Assembly: GCA_023137175.1 (NCBI GenBank)
Contig: JAGLPU010000021.1
Span: 1-59,484, forward strand
Reading direction: 5' to 3'
From: Candidatus Parcubacteria bacterium
GTDB taxonomy: Bacteria > Patescibacteriota > Minisyncoccia > Minisyncoccales > JAGLPU01
DNA: 59,484 nucleotides
Below, in pieces: positions 34,747 through 42,074 of the stretch; position 1 is the first letter of the stretch, and every line of letters begins with the position of its first letter. The translations under genes and the position numbers were made by a program. The notes beneath the pieces are model-generated. The model did no database searches and was not told the origin of the DNA. It saw only the letters and a list, made by a program, of their open reading frames with translations.

Positions 34747-36441
34747 ATGGGTGAAATCAATTTTTTTGCGAAAACGGATTTTCGCAACCAAATGAAAAAA
34801 TTCGGCATTAAAACCGACGATAGACGGCGGCATGTTTATGTTGTGGGAAAGACAGGCATGGGGAAAACAGCCATGTTGGAAAATATGGCTATTCAAGATA
34901 TTCAGCAGGGAAATGGCATAGGTTTTGTTGATCCTCACGGAGAAGCGGCGGAAAGGCTGCTTGATTTTGTTCCTTCTAATAGAATTAATGATGTTATTTA
35001 TTTTAATCCGGCAGATATTAATTTTCCTATTGCTTTTAATATTATGGAAAAAGTGGATTCGGAGTACAGGCATTTGGTGGCTAGCGGACTAATGGGAGTA
35101 TTTAAAAAGATCTGGCCCGATGTTTGGTCGGCGCGGATGGAATATATTTTACATAATTCCATTTTGGCTTTACTTGAATATCCGGATGCAACCTTATTGG
35201 GTGTCAACAGAGTCTTGTCAGACGTTGATTATCGGAAAAAAGTTATTGATAAGATTACTGATCCTATTGTTAAGAGTTTTTGGGTTACTGAATTTTCCCG
35301 TTATTCTCAAAAATACGAAGTAGAAGCAACGGCTGCTATCCAAAATAAAATCGGTCAGTTTATTTCTACTCCTCTTATCAGAAATATTATCGGGCAGGTT
35401 AAATCTTCTCTTGATATGAGGGAGATTATGGACAAGAAAAAAATCTTGATTCTGAATCTTTCCAAGGGAAGAATAGGAGAAGATGCCTCTCGTTTATTAG
35501 GCTGTCTTTTGATTACTAAATTACAATTAGCGGTGATGTCGCGGGTAGATATACCAGAAGAGGAAAGAAAAGATTTTTTTCTTTATGTCGACGAATTTCA
35601 GAATTTTGCCACAGAATCATTCGTCAGTATTTTATCCGAAGCAAGAAAATACAGGCTGTCTTTGATTTTGGGCCACCAATACATTACTCAAATGGAAGAA
35701 GGGGTTAGGGACGCGGTTTTTGGAAATGTCGGAACACTGATTTCTTTCCGGGTGGGAGCTGATGACGCGGAATTTTTAGAGAAAGAGTTTTCCCCTGAAT
35801 TTTGGGCTCGGGATATTGTCAATTTGGCCAAATACAATATTTATTTGAAATTAATGATTAACGGTATAGCCGGTAATGCTTTTTCCGCCCAGACGCTTCC
35901 TCCAACCGTTGCTCTTGAAAAGTCAAACAAAGATAAAATTATTAAAGTTTCTCAAGAGAGGTATGGAGTTCCCCTAAAGATTGTTGAAGAAAAAATCAGC
36001 AGATGGACAGAGTTGGCAAAAGCGCCTCCGGTTGTTAGTTCGGAATCTAAACAGCTTTATGATGCTAAATGTAGTAGATGCGGCAAGGACATTAAGGTTA
36101 TTTTCGCTCCTGACGGCGTTCGTCCTGTTTATTGTAAACCTTGCTTAGGTGAAATAGAAAAAGAAAAAGTAACAAAAATAGATAAAAAGATTGTACAGAA
36201 TGAGAAAAGTCTGCTTAATAAAGTTGAACAGCCGAAAGAGGAAAGAATGTCTTTAAAAGAAGCATTAAGGGAAGTTCCTGTTCCATTTTCAGCACGCAGA
36301 GAGCTTCAAACAGAAAGGCCAAAAAGGAAAGAGGTTAATCTTGGAGAACTAAAAGAAGTGTTGAAAGAGTCTGTTCAAAAACCAAAAGAAGAAGTAAAAA
36401 AAGGAGTAATTAAGCCCGGAGAAACTATTAAATTTGAATAA
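34747..36441 (+). CDS. TraG/HerA-like DNA-translocating ATPase (type IV secretion-type)
   Basis: 564 aa. Walker A GKTGMGKT (34-41), GFVDPHGEAAERLLDFVP immediately after it, Walker B FFLYVDEFQNF (about 280-290), and the sensor region LILGHQYITQMEE: the pattern of VirD4/TraG coupling proteins and HerA/FtsK DNA pumps. C-terminal to the ATPase is a CxxC...CxxC zinc ribbon (CSRCGKD, CKPC, about 433-462), then a charged, low-complexity tail. No TM segment, unlike VirD4; the upstream membrane-associated protein may supply the anchor. No other conjugation genes are nearby, so it is probably a chromosomal DNA- or protein-transfer device. Confidence 0.75.
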   Translation: MGEINFFAKTDFRNQMKKFGIKTDDRRRHVYVVGKTGMGKTAMLENMAIQDIQQGNGIGFVDPHGEAAERLLDFVPSNRINDVIYFNPADINFPIAFNIMEKVDSEYRHLVASGLMGVFKKIWPDVWSARMEYILHNSILALLEYPDATLLGVNRVLSDVDYRKKVIDKITDPIVKSFWVTEFSRYSQKYEVEATAAIQNKIGQFISTPLIRNIIGQVKSSLDMREIMDKKKILILNLSKGRIGEDASRLLGCLLITKLQLAVMSRVDIPEEERKDFFLYVDEFQNFATESFVSILSEARKYRLSLILGHQYITQMEEGVRDAVFGNVGTLISFRVGADDAEFLEKEFSPEFWARDIVNLAKYNIYLKLMINGIAGNAFSAQTLPPTVALEKSNKDKIIKVSQERYGVPLKIVEEKISRWTELAKAPPVVSSESKQLYDAKCSRCGKDIKVIFAPDGVRPVYCKPCLGEIEKEKVTKIDKKIVQNEKSLLNKVEQPKEERMSLKEALREVPVPFSARRELQTERPKRKEVNLGELKEVLKESVQKPKEEVKKGVIKPGETIKFE

Positions 36442-36442
36442 T

Positions 36443-37585
36443 ATGAAAACTGTCAAAGATTTTGATATTGAGGACAAACGTGTGGTAATGAGATGTGATT
36501 TCAATGTGCCCTTGGGAAACAAGGGCATTTTAGATGATTTTAGAGTTAGAAAGACTTTGCCCACAATTCAATATTTAAGCGAGCATAAAGCTAAAGTTAT
36601 TTTAATCAGTCATTTAGGAAGGCCCGAAGGCAGGGAAATGAAATTTAGCCTAAAGCCGGTAGCCGAAAGATTGGAAGAATTATTAGGTAGGCAAATAGAA
36701 TTTTTGAATGATTGCATCGGAGATGAAATAGACCGAAAAATAGCAGATATGAAGCCTGGAGAAATAGTGCTTTTGGAAAACTTAAGATTCTATAAAGAAG
36801 AGAAAGAGGCTGATCCGTCTTTCATTAAAAAATTGGCTGAATTAGGAGATATTTTTATCCAAGATGCTTTTGGAGTCAGTCATAGGGCTCACGCTTCCGT
36901 TACTGGTGTTCCTGAACACCTGCCCTCTGGCATCGGGTTCTTAGTGGAAGAAGAATTGAAAATTCTTTCCAAGGTCATAGATAACCCGGAGCGGCCTTTG
37001 GCAGCAATAATCGGCGGGGCGAAAATCAACACCAAAGTTAAACTGATTGAACGTTTTCTGCGAGATGTTGATAATTTGCTTTTGGGAGGAAAAACAGCTA
37101 ATATTGTTTTGGACGCTAAAGGTATCTCTGTCGGCAGGTCAGCGCCTGCCCCTGATATTGCCCAATTGGTTGAGAATCTTGATTTTACCAGTCCTAAATT
37201 GCATCTGCCGGTAGATGTTATTGCGGTTAACGACAGTGCTCGTCAGGCTTTTTGCGGAGACATAAAAGAAGAAGAACTAGTTTTAGATATTGGTCCGGAG
37301 ACAATTGACGATTTTTCTAAAATAATCAGCCAAGCGAAAACAATTATTTGGAACGGGCCTTTGGGAAAATTTGAAGACGAAGAATATTCCCAGGGCACCA
37401 GGAAAATAATTGAAGCGATATTGGCCAGTCCGGCTTTTTCCGTAGTCGGCGGCGGAGAGACAGCTGAATTAGTTAATCGTTTAGGATTGGCTGACAAGTT
37501 CGGCTATGTTTCCACCGGCGGCGGAGCGATGCTGAAGTTTTTAAGTGGAGAAAAACTACCTGGAATTGAGGCAATTGAAAATTAA
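36443..37585 (+). CDS. pgk: Phosphoglycerate kinase
   Basis: 380 aa from ATG 36443. MRCDFNVPLG near the N-terminus, LISHLGRPEG, LLENLRFYKEEK, the hinge and ADP-binding part GGAKINTKVKLIERFL, and the C-terminal GGGETAELV (nucleotide-binding) and VSTGGGAMLKFLSGEKLPGI. Reversible step of glycolysis/gluconeogenesis between GapA (46.6 kb) and phosphoglycerate mutase (not here). Full length. Confidence 0.96.
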   Translation: MKTVKDFDIEDKRVVMRCDFNVPLGNKGILDDFRVRKTLPTIQYLSEHKAKVILISHLGRPEGREMKFSLKPVAERLEELLGRQIEFLNDCIGDEIDRKIADMKPGEIVLLENLRFYKEEKEADPSFIKKLAELGDIFIQDAFGVSHRAHASVTGVPEHLPSGIGFLVEEELKILSKVIDNPERPLAAIIGGAKINTKVKLIERFLRDVDNLLLGGKTANIVLDAKGISVGRSAPAPDIAQLVENLDFTSPKLHLPVDVIAVNDSARQAFCGDIKEEELVLDIGPETIDDFSKIISQAKTIIWNGPLGKFEDEEYSQGTRKIIEAILASPAFSVVGGGETAELVNRLGLADKFGYVSTGGGAMLKFLSGEKLPGIEAIEN

Positions 37586-37591
37586 TATTAT

Positions 37592-38737
37592 ATGGAAATT
37601 AAAAACTTTAAAAAAGCTGCTAACAGAATAAAACAAGCGGTTAAAGAAAAAGAAAGAATCATTCTTTATGGAGATGCTGATTTGGACGGCATAGCTTCAG
37701 TTATTATTTTAAAAGAGACGATAAAAAATTTAGGGGGAGAAGTGGATACTGTTTATTTTCCAGATAGGGAAAGCGAGGGATACGGGCTTAATAAGACTGC
37801 TCTAAAGATTTTAAAGCCGAAAGCTCCCGCTTTATTGGTTACTTTAGACCTAGGGATAGGAAATGTTAAAGAAGTTCTTATAGCCAAGGAACTGAGATTT
37901 GAAGTAATAATCATTGACCACCATCAGGTTTTGGAAAAAGTCCCGCAGGCTTCAATAATTATTGACCCAAAGCAAAAAGAAGATAAATATCCTTTTAAGG
38001 AATTTGCCAATGCAGGTATTGTTTATAAGTTTTCACAGTTGCTCTTAGGCAAGAAAATGAGTGCTAGCTTAAATAATAATTTTCTGGAACTTACAGCTTT
38101 GGCCACTATCGCCGATATGATGGTGGAAGATGACGAGAACAAGGGTTTTATAGAAGAAGGATTGAAAATCCTTAGATACACTTTCCGGCCGTCTTTACGG
38201 ATTCTTTGGGACATGAGCAGTGTCAATTCTGTTTCAGACCGTCAAATTGCCCAGAACATGATAGGAATATTAAATGCTGGCAGAACCATAAATCATTTAA
38301 ATGAAGCATATTCGTTCCTGATATCTACTTCTTTAGAAGAAGCAAAAGAACAAGCAGTAGAATTGAAGGCAAGAAATCTGGAGAAAAAACTTAGGATAAA
38401 AGAAATCACCGCAGAAGTAGAAGAAGTTATTGCCGAATCTGAAGGACCTATTGTTTTTGAAGGTGGGCCTGACTGGCATCTAATTTTAATTGGTTCAGTC
38501 GCTTCAAGAATTTGCGATAAATTTGACAAGCCGACCTTTATTTTTAAAAAAACAGAAAAAGAAAGTCCCGGGACAGTAAGGGTACCTAAAGGCATAAACG
38601 CGGTAGAGGCGATGGCAAGCTGTAAGCACCTTCTTGAAACTTTTGGCGGTCATCCCGCGGCTGCCGGGTTTAGGGTAAAAAAGGAGAATATAGCTAAATT
38701 TAAAGAGGGCTTAATTAAATATTTTAAAAATCTATGA
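37592..38737 (+). CDS. DHH-family phosphoesterase, RecJ-like
   Basis: 381 aa. DHH domain: motif I YGDADLDGIASVIIL, motif III VTLDLGIGN and the signature IDHHQVLEK, then a DHHA1 domain ending in GGHPAAAGF. Classical RecJ is about 550-580 aa, so this lacks the OB fold and probably part of the linker. Likely a single-strand-specific 5'-3' exonuclease or nanoRNase-like phosphodiesterase. Operon mate of pgk and rnhA; rnhA starts 4 nt within its end. Confidence 0.75.
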   Translation: MEIKNFKKAANRIKQAVKEKERIILYGDADLDGIASVIILKETIKNLGGEVDTVYFPDRESEGYGLNKTALKILKPKAPALLVTLDLGIGNVKEVLIAKELRFEVIIIDHHQVLEKVPQASIIIDPKQKEDKYPFKEFANAGIVYKFSQLLLGKKMSASLNNNFLELTALATIADMMVEDDENKGFIEEGLKILRYTFRPSLRILWDMSSVNSVSDRQIAQNMIGILNAGRTINHLNEAYSFLISTSLEEAKEQAVELKARNLEKKLRIKEITAEVEEVIAESEGPIVFEGGPDWHLILIGSVASRICDKFDKPTFIFKKTEKESPGTVRVPKGINAVEAMASCKHLLETFGGHPAAAGFRVKKENIAKFKEGLIKYFKNL

Positions 38738-39174
38738 AGAAATTTATTATTTGTACGGATGGCGGGTCAAGGGGCAACCCAGGACCTTCAGCAATAGGAG
38801 TTGTTTTTTACAACGAAAAAGAGGAAATTCTTAAAAGATGTTCTCAATGTTTGGGCAAAGCCACTAACAATCAAGCAGAGTATCAAGCAGTGATATTCGC
38901 TTTAAAAAAATTCAAGGCCTTGTTCGGAAAAGCTACGGCTCAAAGCGCTGAAATAGAAATGCGTTCAGATTCAGAACTTTTAGTAAATCAGCTAAACGCA
39001 AAATACAAAATTCTGGATGAAAAAATTCAGCCTTTGTTTTTAGAAATTTGGAATTTAAGAATTGATTTTAAAAAAATAGAGTTTATTCATATTCCTAGAG
39101 AAAGAAATAAGGAAGCAGACAAGCTGGTTAATGAAGCTTTAGATAATGAAGGAAACGCGCAAAGCCTATTTTAA
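38734..39174 (+). CDS. rnhA: Ribonuclease HI
   Basis: Removes RNA from RNA-DNA hybrids. The 146-aa protein has the catalytic first strand CTDGGSRGNPGPSAIG (Asp8), Glu in NNQAEYQAVI (catalytic helix), Asp in EMRSDSELLVNQL, and the C-terminal IPRERNKEADKLVNEA. All four carboxylates are in place. The basic protrusion of the E. coli enzyme is shortened. Overlaps the RecJ-like gene by 4 nt (ATGA). Its end abuts the terminator of the convergent rnpB. Confidence 0.93.
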   Translation: MKKFIICTDGGSRGNPGPSAIGVVFYNEKEEILKRCSQCLGKATNNQAEYQAVIFALKKFKALFGKATAQSAEIEMRSDSELLVNQLNAKYKILDEKIQPLFLEIWNLRIDFKKIEFIHIPRERNKEADKLVNEALDNEGNAQSLF

Positions 39175-39198
39175 ACAAAACCCCCGCTGAAGCGGGGG
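39173..39198 (-). terminator. Intrinsic terminator of rnpB
   Basis: On the minus strand CCCCCGC-TTCA-GCGGGGG followed by TTTTGTTT. A perfect 7-bp GC stem. It overlaps the rnhA stop on the opposite strand and could also stall plus-strand transcripts. Confidence 0.9.
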
Positions 39199-39200
39199 AA

Positions 39201-39538
39201 GTTTTAGTAGGTCTATAAGCCGAATTTTGTATCTTTCTTTGTAGAAAGATTAGCGATTATCTATCTAAGCGAGCATAAGCTCTTGCACCAGATAGGGTTT
39301 ACCACGCCAAAACGTTACCGTCTGACGAAAGAAATTTTATTTTCTTACTTTTCACCTTAGCCTCAAATATCAGTTTTGCCTTTAGGGCGAAGCTTGACTT
39401 GATTGGCTGTTTAGTCTCTGTGGCACTTTCCCTAAGATCACTCTCGGTCGCAATTAACGACTACCTACTTCCCTTATCAAAGGGGGTGTCCGGACTTTCC
39501 TCCCCGCAAAACGGGGCAATCACCCAACCTACTAAAAC
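39201..39538 (-). ncRNA. rnpB: RNase P RNA
   Basis: Catalytic RNA that matures tRNA 5' ends. On the minus strand the 5' P1 strand GTTTTAGTAGG pairs with the 3' CCTACTAAAAC. The universal CRI segment GAGGAAAGTCCGGAC follows the P2 stem (around 39484-39503), and the 3' end carries the conserved AAATTCGGCTTATAGACC. A central GGTAAACCC-type CR segment and a 5' GGGTGATTGCC are present. Length about 338 nt, bacterial type A. It has its own TTGACA promoter and a GC terminator. Confidence 0.95.
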
Positions 39539-39543
39539 AATTC

Positions 39544-39572
39544 ATTTTATAATTTTAAAAAACTTTTGTCAA
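39544..39572 (-). promoter_or_regulatory. rnpB promoter, TTGACA-N17-TAAAAT (minus strand)
   Basis: Read on the minus strand: TTGACA at 39572-39567, TAAAAT at 39549-39544, predicted start about 39537-39538, which is exactly the 5' end of the P1 helix. The agreement with the independently defined RNA end validates reading these promoter motifs in this genome. Confidence 0.8.
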
Positions 39573-39597
39573 ATTTTGCAATTTAGATTAAGATAAA

Positions 39598-39776
39598 GTG
39601 AGATGGTTGTAAAATTTTTCGTTGCTAGATTTTAGATTTTTAAGCAAAATGAGGAAAGCAAGTAAAAAGGCTTGAAGCGTAGTAATAGCTACGGTCAAAA
39701 TCTTTTTAGGCAGCTTGACGAAGTTGCAGTTAGAAATATAAAATTGCAGCAGAAAAAGTTTTGCAAGCATTTGACC
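39598..39776 (+). repeat. Structured repeat element, copy A (upstream of murJ)
   Basis: About 179 nt, roughly 70-75% identical by eye to 44335-44511. The ends can pair (TGGTTGTAAAA with TTTTGCAAGCA, one mismatch). Internal hairpins: TTTT/AAAA at 39638-39649, and CGTAG-TAATAG-CTACG at 39678-39693 nested inside AAAAAG.../...CTTTTT (39664-39707). TTGACG-N16-TATAAA at 39715-39742 is a promoter-like pair conserved with copy B and could drive murJ, whose ATG is 3 nt after the element. Strand of function is inferred. Confidence 0.7.
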
Positions 39777-39779
39777 AAA

Positions 39780-41432
39780 ATGATAAAACGACTTTTAAAT
39801 TCTCAAACGAAGACTATCGCCGCTTCAGCCATAGTTTTGGCGGTAGCCACTTTACTAAGCCGAATTTTGGGGTTAGTAAGGGACAGGTTATTGGCCGGCC
39901 GTTTTGGAGCGGGAACCGAGCTTGATGTTTATTTTGCTTCATTCCAAATTCCTGATTTGATTTATAATATTTTATTCACTGGCAGCATCGTGGTTTGTTT
40001 TTTGCCTCTGTTTTCTGAATATTATTTGAAAAATAAAGAGGAGAGCTGGCGCATGATGAATCACGTCCTGAATATCTTTTTATTCTTGCTCCTTTCTCTC
40101 TTGGGCCTTTTTTTTATTCTTGCTCCTTGGTTAGTTGAATATTTAGTTCCCGGTTTTACTGCAGAGAATAAAGCTATGGTGACTACTTTGACGCGGATAA
40201 TGTTTTTAAGTCCTTTATTCTTGGGACTTTCTTCTATTTTTTCCGGAGTGTTGCATTATTTTAATCGATTCCTGGCTTATTCTTTGGCTCCGATTTTCTA
40301 TAACCTTGGCATTATTTTCGGCATCTTGTTTCTAGCTCCTCAGTGGGGGATCTTAGGAGTGAGTTTGGGAGTGGTTTTGGGAGCTTTCTGCCATATGCTC
40401 ATTCAAATACCTTCGGCAATAAAGTCCGGTTTTAGGTATAAGATGCTTTTTGATTTTAAATATCCGGCTGTTAAAAAAATGTTTTTATTGGCTATTCCGC
40501 GTACTATTGCAGCAGCAGCTTCCCAAATAAATTTTATTGTTATCACTATAATTGCTTCTACCTTGGCTGTTGGCTCATTGACTGTTTTTAATTTTGCTAA
40601 TAATTTGCGCTATCTTCCTGTTGGACTGATTGGCATTTCTTTTGCCACTGTTTCTTTCCCTTTCCTTTCGAAAGCCTGGGCGAGCAATCAAAAAAAAGCT
40701 TTTATCAACAGTTTTTCTTCCATTTTCCGGCAAATTCTTTTTTGGGTCGTTCCAATAAGCTTGCTGATGTTCATATTAAGAGCTCAGTTTATCAGGCTCG
40801 TATTGGGAACAGGAGAATTTGGCTGGCTGGAAACAAGATTGACCGCGGCTTGCTTAGGAATATATTGTCTGGGAATTTTTGCTCAGGCCTTAATCCCAAC
40901 TATTCTGCGGATGTTTTTCAGCCTGCAAGACACTAAAACCCCAACCGTTATTGCTGTCGCGACAATATTTTTAAATATTATTTTTTCCATTGTTTTTGTT
41001 TCCTCATTAGGTTTTTCCAACTGGTTCAGCAATTTCATGAGAGATATTTTAAAGCTGGAAGAAATTCAAGATATCGCGGTAGTTGGATTGCCTTTGGCTT
41101 TTACTCTGATTATGCTTTGCCAGTTTGTTTTATTATTAATCTTTCTTTATAAAAAGATTGGCGATATTGACCTTAAGCGGATTATTAATTCATTTTTCAA
41201 AATAATTATCGCTGCTGTCTTTATGATTCCAACAACCTATGTTTCTCTTTATATTTTTGCCGAAGTTTTAGACACTAAAACTTTTTTAGGTTTATTCCTG
41301 CAAGCGGGAATTGCCGGAACATTGGGGATGTTATTTTATCTTTTTGTTTCTTTTTTATTAAAATCTTCAGAGCTGGCAGCAGCCAAAACTTCAATTTTTA
41401 GAGAATTTAGGAGTCAATTTTTTGACAAATAA
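39780..41432 (+). CDS. murJ: Lipid II flippase MurJ
   Basis: Flips the peptidoglycan precursor lipid II across the membrane. 550 aa from ATG 39780 (a longer frame from 39672 runs through the repeat element and is rejected). About 14 transmembrane helices. Typical segments: TLLSRILGLVRDRLLAGRFGAGTELDVYFAS at the N-terminus, NFANNLRYLPVGLIGISFATVSFPFLSK and PTILRMFFSLQDTKTPT. Membership of the MOP superfamily is clear. Its last codons contain the -35 box of the first small-peptide unit. Confidence 0.93.
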   Translation: MIKRLLNSQTKTIAASAIVLAVATLLSRILGLVRDRLLAGRFGAGTELDVYFASFQIPDLIYNILFTGSIVVCFLPLFSEYYLKNKEESWRMMNHVLNIFLFLLLSLLGLFFILAPWLVEYLVPGFTAENKAMVTTLTRIMFLSPLFLGLSSIFSGVLHYFNRFLAYSLAPIFYNLGIIFGILFLAPQWGILGVSLGVVLGAFCHMLIQIPSAIKSGFRYKMLFDFKYPAVKKMFLLAIPRTIAAAASQINFIVITIIASTLAVGSLTVFNFANNLRYLPVGLIGISFATVSFPFLSKAWASNQKKAFINSFSSIFRQILFWVVPISLLMFILRAQFIRLVLGTGEFGWLETRLTAACLGIYCLGIFAQALIPTILRMFFSLQDTKTPTVIAVATIFLNIIFSIVFVSSLGFSNWFSNFMRDILKLEEIQDIAVVGLPLAFTLIMLCQFVLLLIFLYKKIGDIDLKRIINSFFKIIIAAVFMIPTTYVSLYIFAEVLDTKTFLGLFLQAGIAGTLGMLFYLFVSFLLKSSELAAAKTSIFREFRSQFFDK

Positions 41433-41449
41433 GGAAATCCTGCTATTGT
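41422..41449 (+). promoter_or_regulatory. Promoter of small-peptide unit 1, TTGACA-N16-TATTGT with TGC extension
   Basis: TTGACA 41422-41427, TGC 41441-41443, TATTGT 41444-41449. Nearly the same sequence recurs at 41711-41738. Predicted start about 41456. Confidence 0.7.
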
Positions 41450-41455
41450 AGTGGT

Positions 41456-41513
41456 AAAAGAGGTTTGGTTAAATTAGCCAAACTAGTGATCTTTAAAAAA
41501 GAGGTGGGTGAAA
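41456..41513 (+). promoter_or_regulatory. Conserved leader of unit 1: hairpin plus Shine-Dalgarno
   Basis: Hairpin 41462-41484 (10 bp, GTTTGGTTA / TAGCCAAAC core, loop AAT), then GATCTTT, an A-run and AAAGAGGT (SD) 8 nt before ATG 41514. A classical SD is exceptional in this window. The hairpin covaries with unit 2. Confidence 0.7.
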
Positions 41514-41714
41514 ATGAAAATTCCAAAAGTAATGACAATAATAACATTTGCAGAAATTATAATTCGGCTATGTCTTCATATCGCAATCAGTTGGTGCAAA
41601 AGATTTAGCTTAGGAATATTGGTAATAACGATATTTGTTGCTGTGGATATTATTGATAAATTGTTTTATCCCAAAGAAAAACATAATAGCGCCAATGGCG
41701 CTTTTTCTTTTTGA
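41514..41714 (+). CDS. Small hydrophobic protein of unit 1, unknown
   Basis: 66 aa. N-terminal MKIPKVMTII, one or two hydrophobic segments (about 7-26 and 31-50, GILVITIFVAVDIIDKLF), then a short polar tail. ATG 41514 is set by the SD at 41500-41505; the in-frame GTG at 41508 is too close to it. The last codons read through the terminator stem, and the stop TGA is within the TTGACA of the next promoter, so the gene is packed as tightly as possible. No homologue recognised. Could be a membrane micropeptide. Confidence 0.6.
   Translation: MKIPKVMTIITFAEIIIRLCLHIAISWCKRFSLGILVITIFVAVDIIDKLFYPKEKHNSANGAFSF
41688..41711 (+). terminator. Terminator of unit 1
   Basis: AGCGCC-AAT-GGCGCT then TTTTCTTTTT. 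It lies inside the 3' coding end of the 66-aa frame, so either the frame's last residues are encoded by the terminator or the mRNA ends before the stop in some molecules. Confidence 0.8.
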
Positions 41715-41738
41715 CAAATAACAAAATTCTGCTATTAT
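41711..41738 (+). promoter_or_regulatory. Promoter of small-peptide unit 2, TTGACA-N16-TATTAT with TGC extension
   Basis: TTGACA 41711-41716, TGC 41730-41732, TATTAT 41733-41738; same spacing as unit 1. Predicted start about 41745. Confidence 0.7.
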
Positions 41739-41744
41739 AATTTT

Positions 41745-41803
41745 AAAAGAAGCTTAGCTAAACTAGTTAAGCTGATGGATCTTTGAAAAAGAGGTAAGTG
41801 AAG
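41745..41803 (+). promoter_or_regulatory. Conserved leader of unit 2: hairpin plus Shine-Dalgarno
   Basis: Hairpin 41751-41773 (10 bp, AGCTTAGCTA / TAGTTAAGCT, loop AAC), GATCTTT, A-run and AAAGAGGT, 8 nt before GTG 41804. Compared column by column with unit 1, two base pairs change on both sides (T-A to C-G, G-C to A-T) and two more stay pairable. Confidence 0.7.
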
Positions 41804-41860
41804 GTGATAAGCACAACAGTCACAATATTGTATAGAGCTGCGCATTCCTCATGGCATTAA
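41804..41860 (+). CDS. 18-codon leader peptide of unit 2
   Basis: GTG start correctly spaced from a Shine-Dalgarno; reads MISTTVTILYRAAHSSWH then TAA. It overlaps a second frame starting at ATG 41851. Either a true short upstream ORF whose translation couples to the next frame, or the first part of a ~53-aa gene broken by a frameshift. Confidence 0.4.
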   Translation: MISTTVTILYRAAHSSWH

Positions 41861-41961
41861 TGGTCGCCACAGTTCTTTCTGGTGGCGTAGAGGCGAAAGA
41901 AATTGTCTCAGTTGCTCTAGTTTCTGGGATAGCATGGTTAATGGCAGGTAGCGACGAATAA
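41851..41961 (+). CDS. 36-aa hydrophobic peptide of unit 2
   Basis: ATG 41851 to TAA 41961, in the -1 frame relative to the 18-codon peptide and overlapping it by 10 nt. Sequence MALMVATVLSGG...IVSVALVSGIAWLMAG: small, glycine/alanine-rich and hydrophobic, enough for one TM helix. No own SD. Functional state uncertain. Confidence 0.4.
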   Translation: MALMVATVLSGGVEAKEIVSVALVSGIAWLMAGSDE

Positions 41962-41966
41962 TTAAT

Positions 41967-41998
41967 ATGAGCATTTTCAGAATGCTCATTTCTTTTTT
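41967..41998 (+). terminator. Terminator of unit 2
   Basis: ATGAGCATT-TTCAG-AATGCTCAT, a perfect 9-bp stem, followed by TTCTTTTTT. Confidence 0.9.
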
Positions 41999-42023
41999 AC
42001 GCAAAAAATGATAGAAAGATAGC

Positions 42024-42063
42024 ACAAGATGGTTACAAAATTCTTTCGTTGCGAAATTTTAAC
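42024..42063 (+). repeat. 5' fragment of the structured repeat (upstream of lepA)
   Basis: About 36-40 nt matching the first part of copy B (GATGGTT, then TTTCGTTGCGAAATTTTA), followed 11 nt later by the lepA ATG. Only the first hairpin (TTTCG-TTG-CGAAA) remains. Confidence 0.65.
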
Positions 42064-42074
42064 TATTTCTATTT

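Noticed and set aside
39399-39596. Plus-strand frame of 65 codons
   Set aside because: Lies across the RNase P RNA antisense strand and its promoter; no protein signature.
39672-39779. N-terminal extension of murJ
   Set aside because: The extra 36 residues are translated repeat element; the MurJ fold starts at the ATG at 39780.
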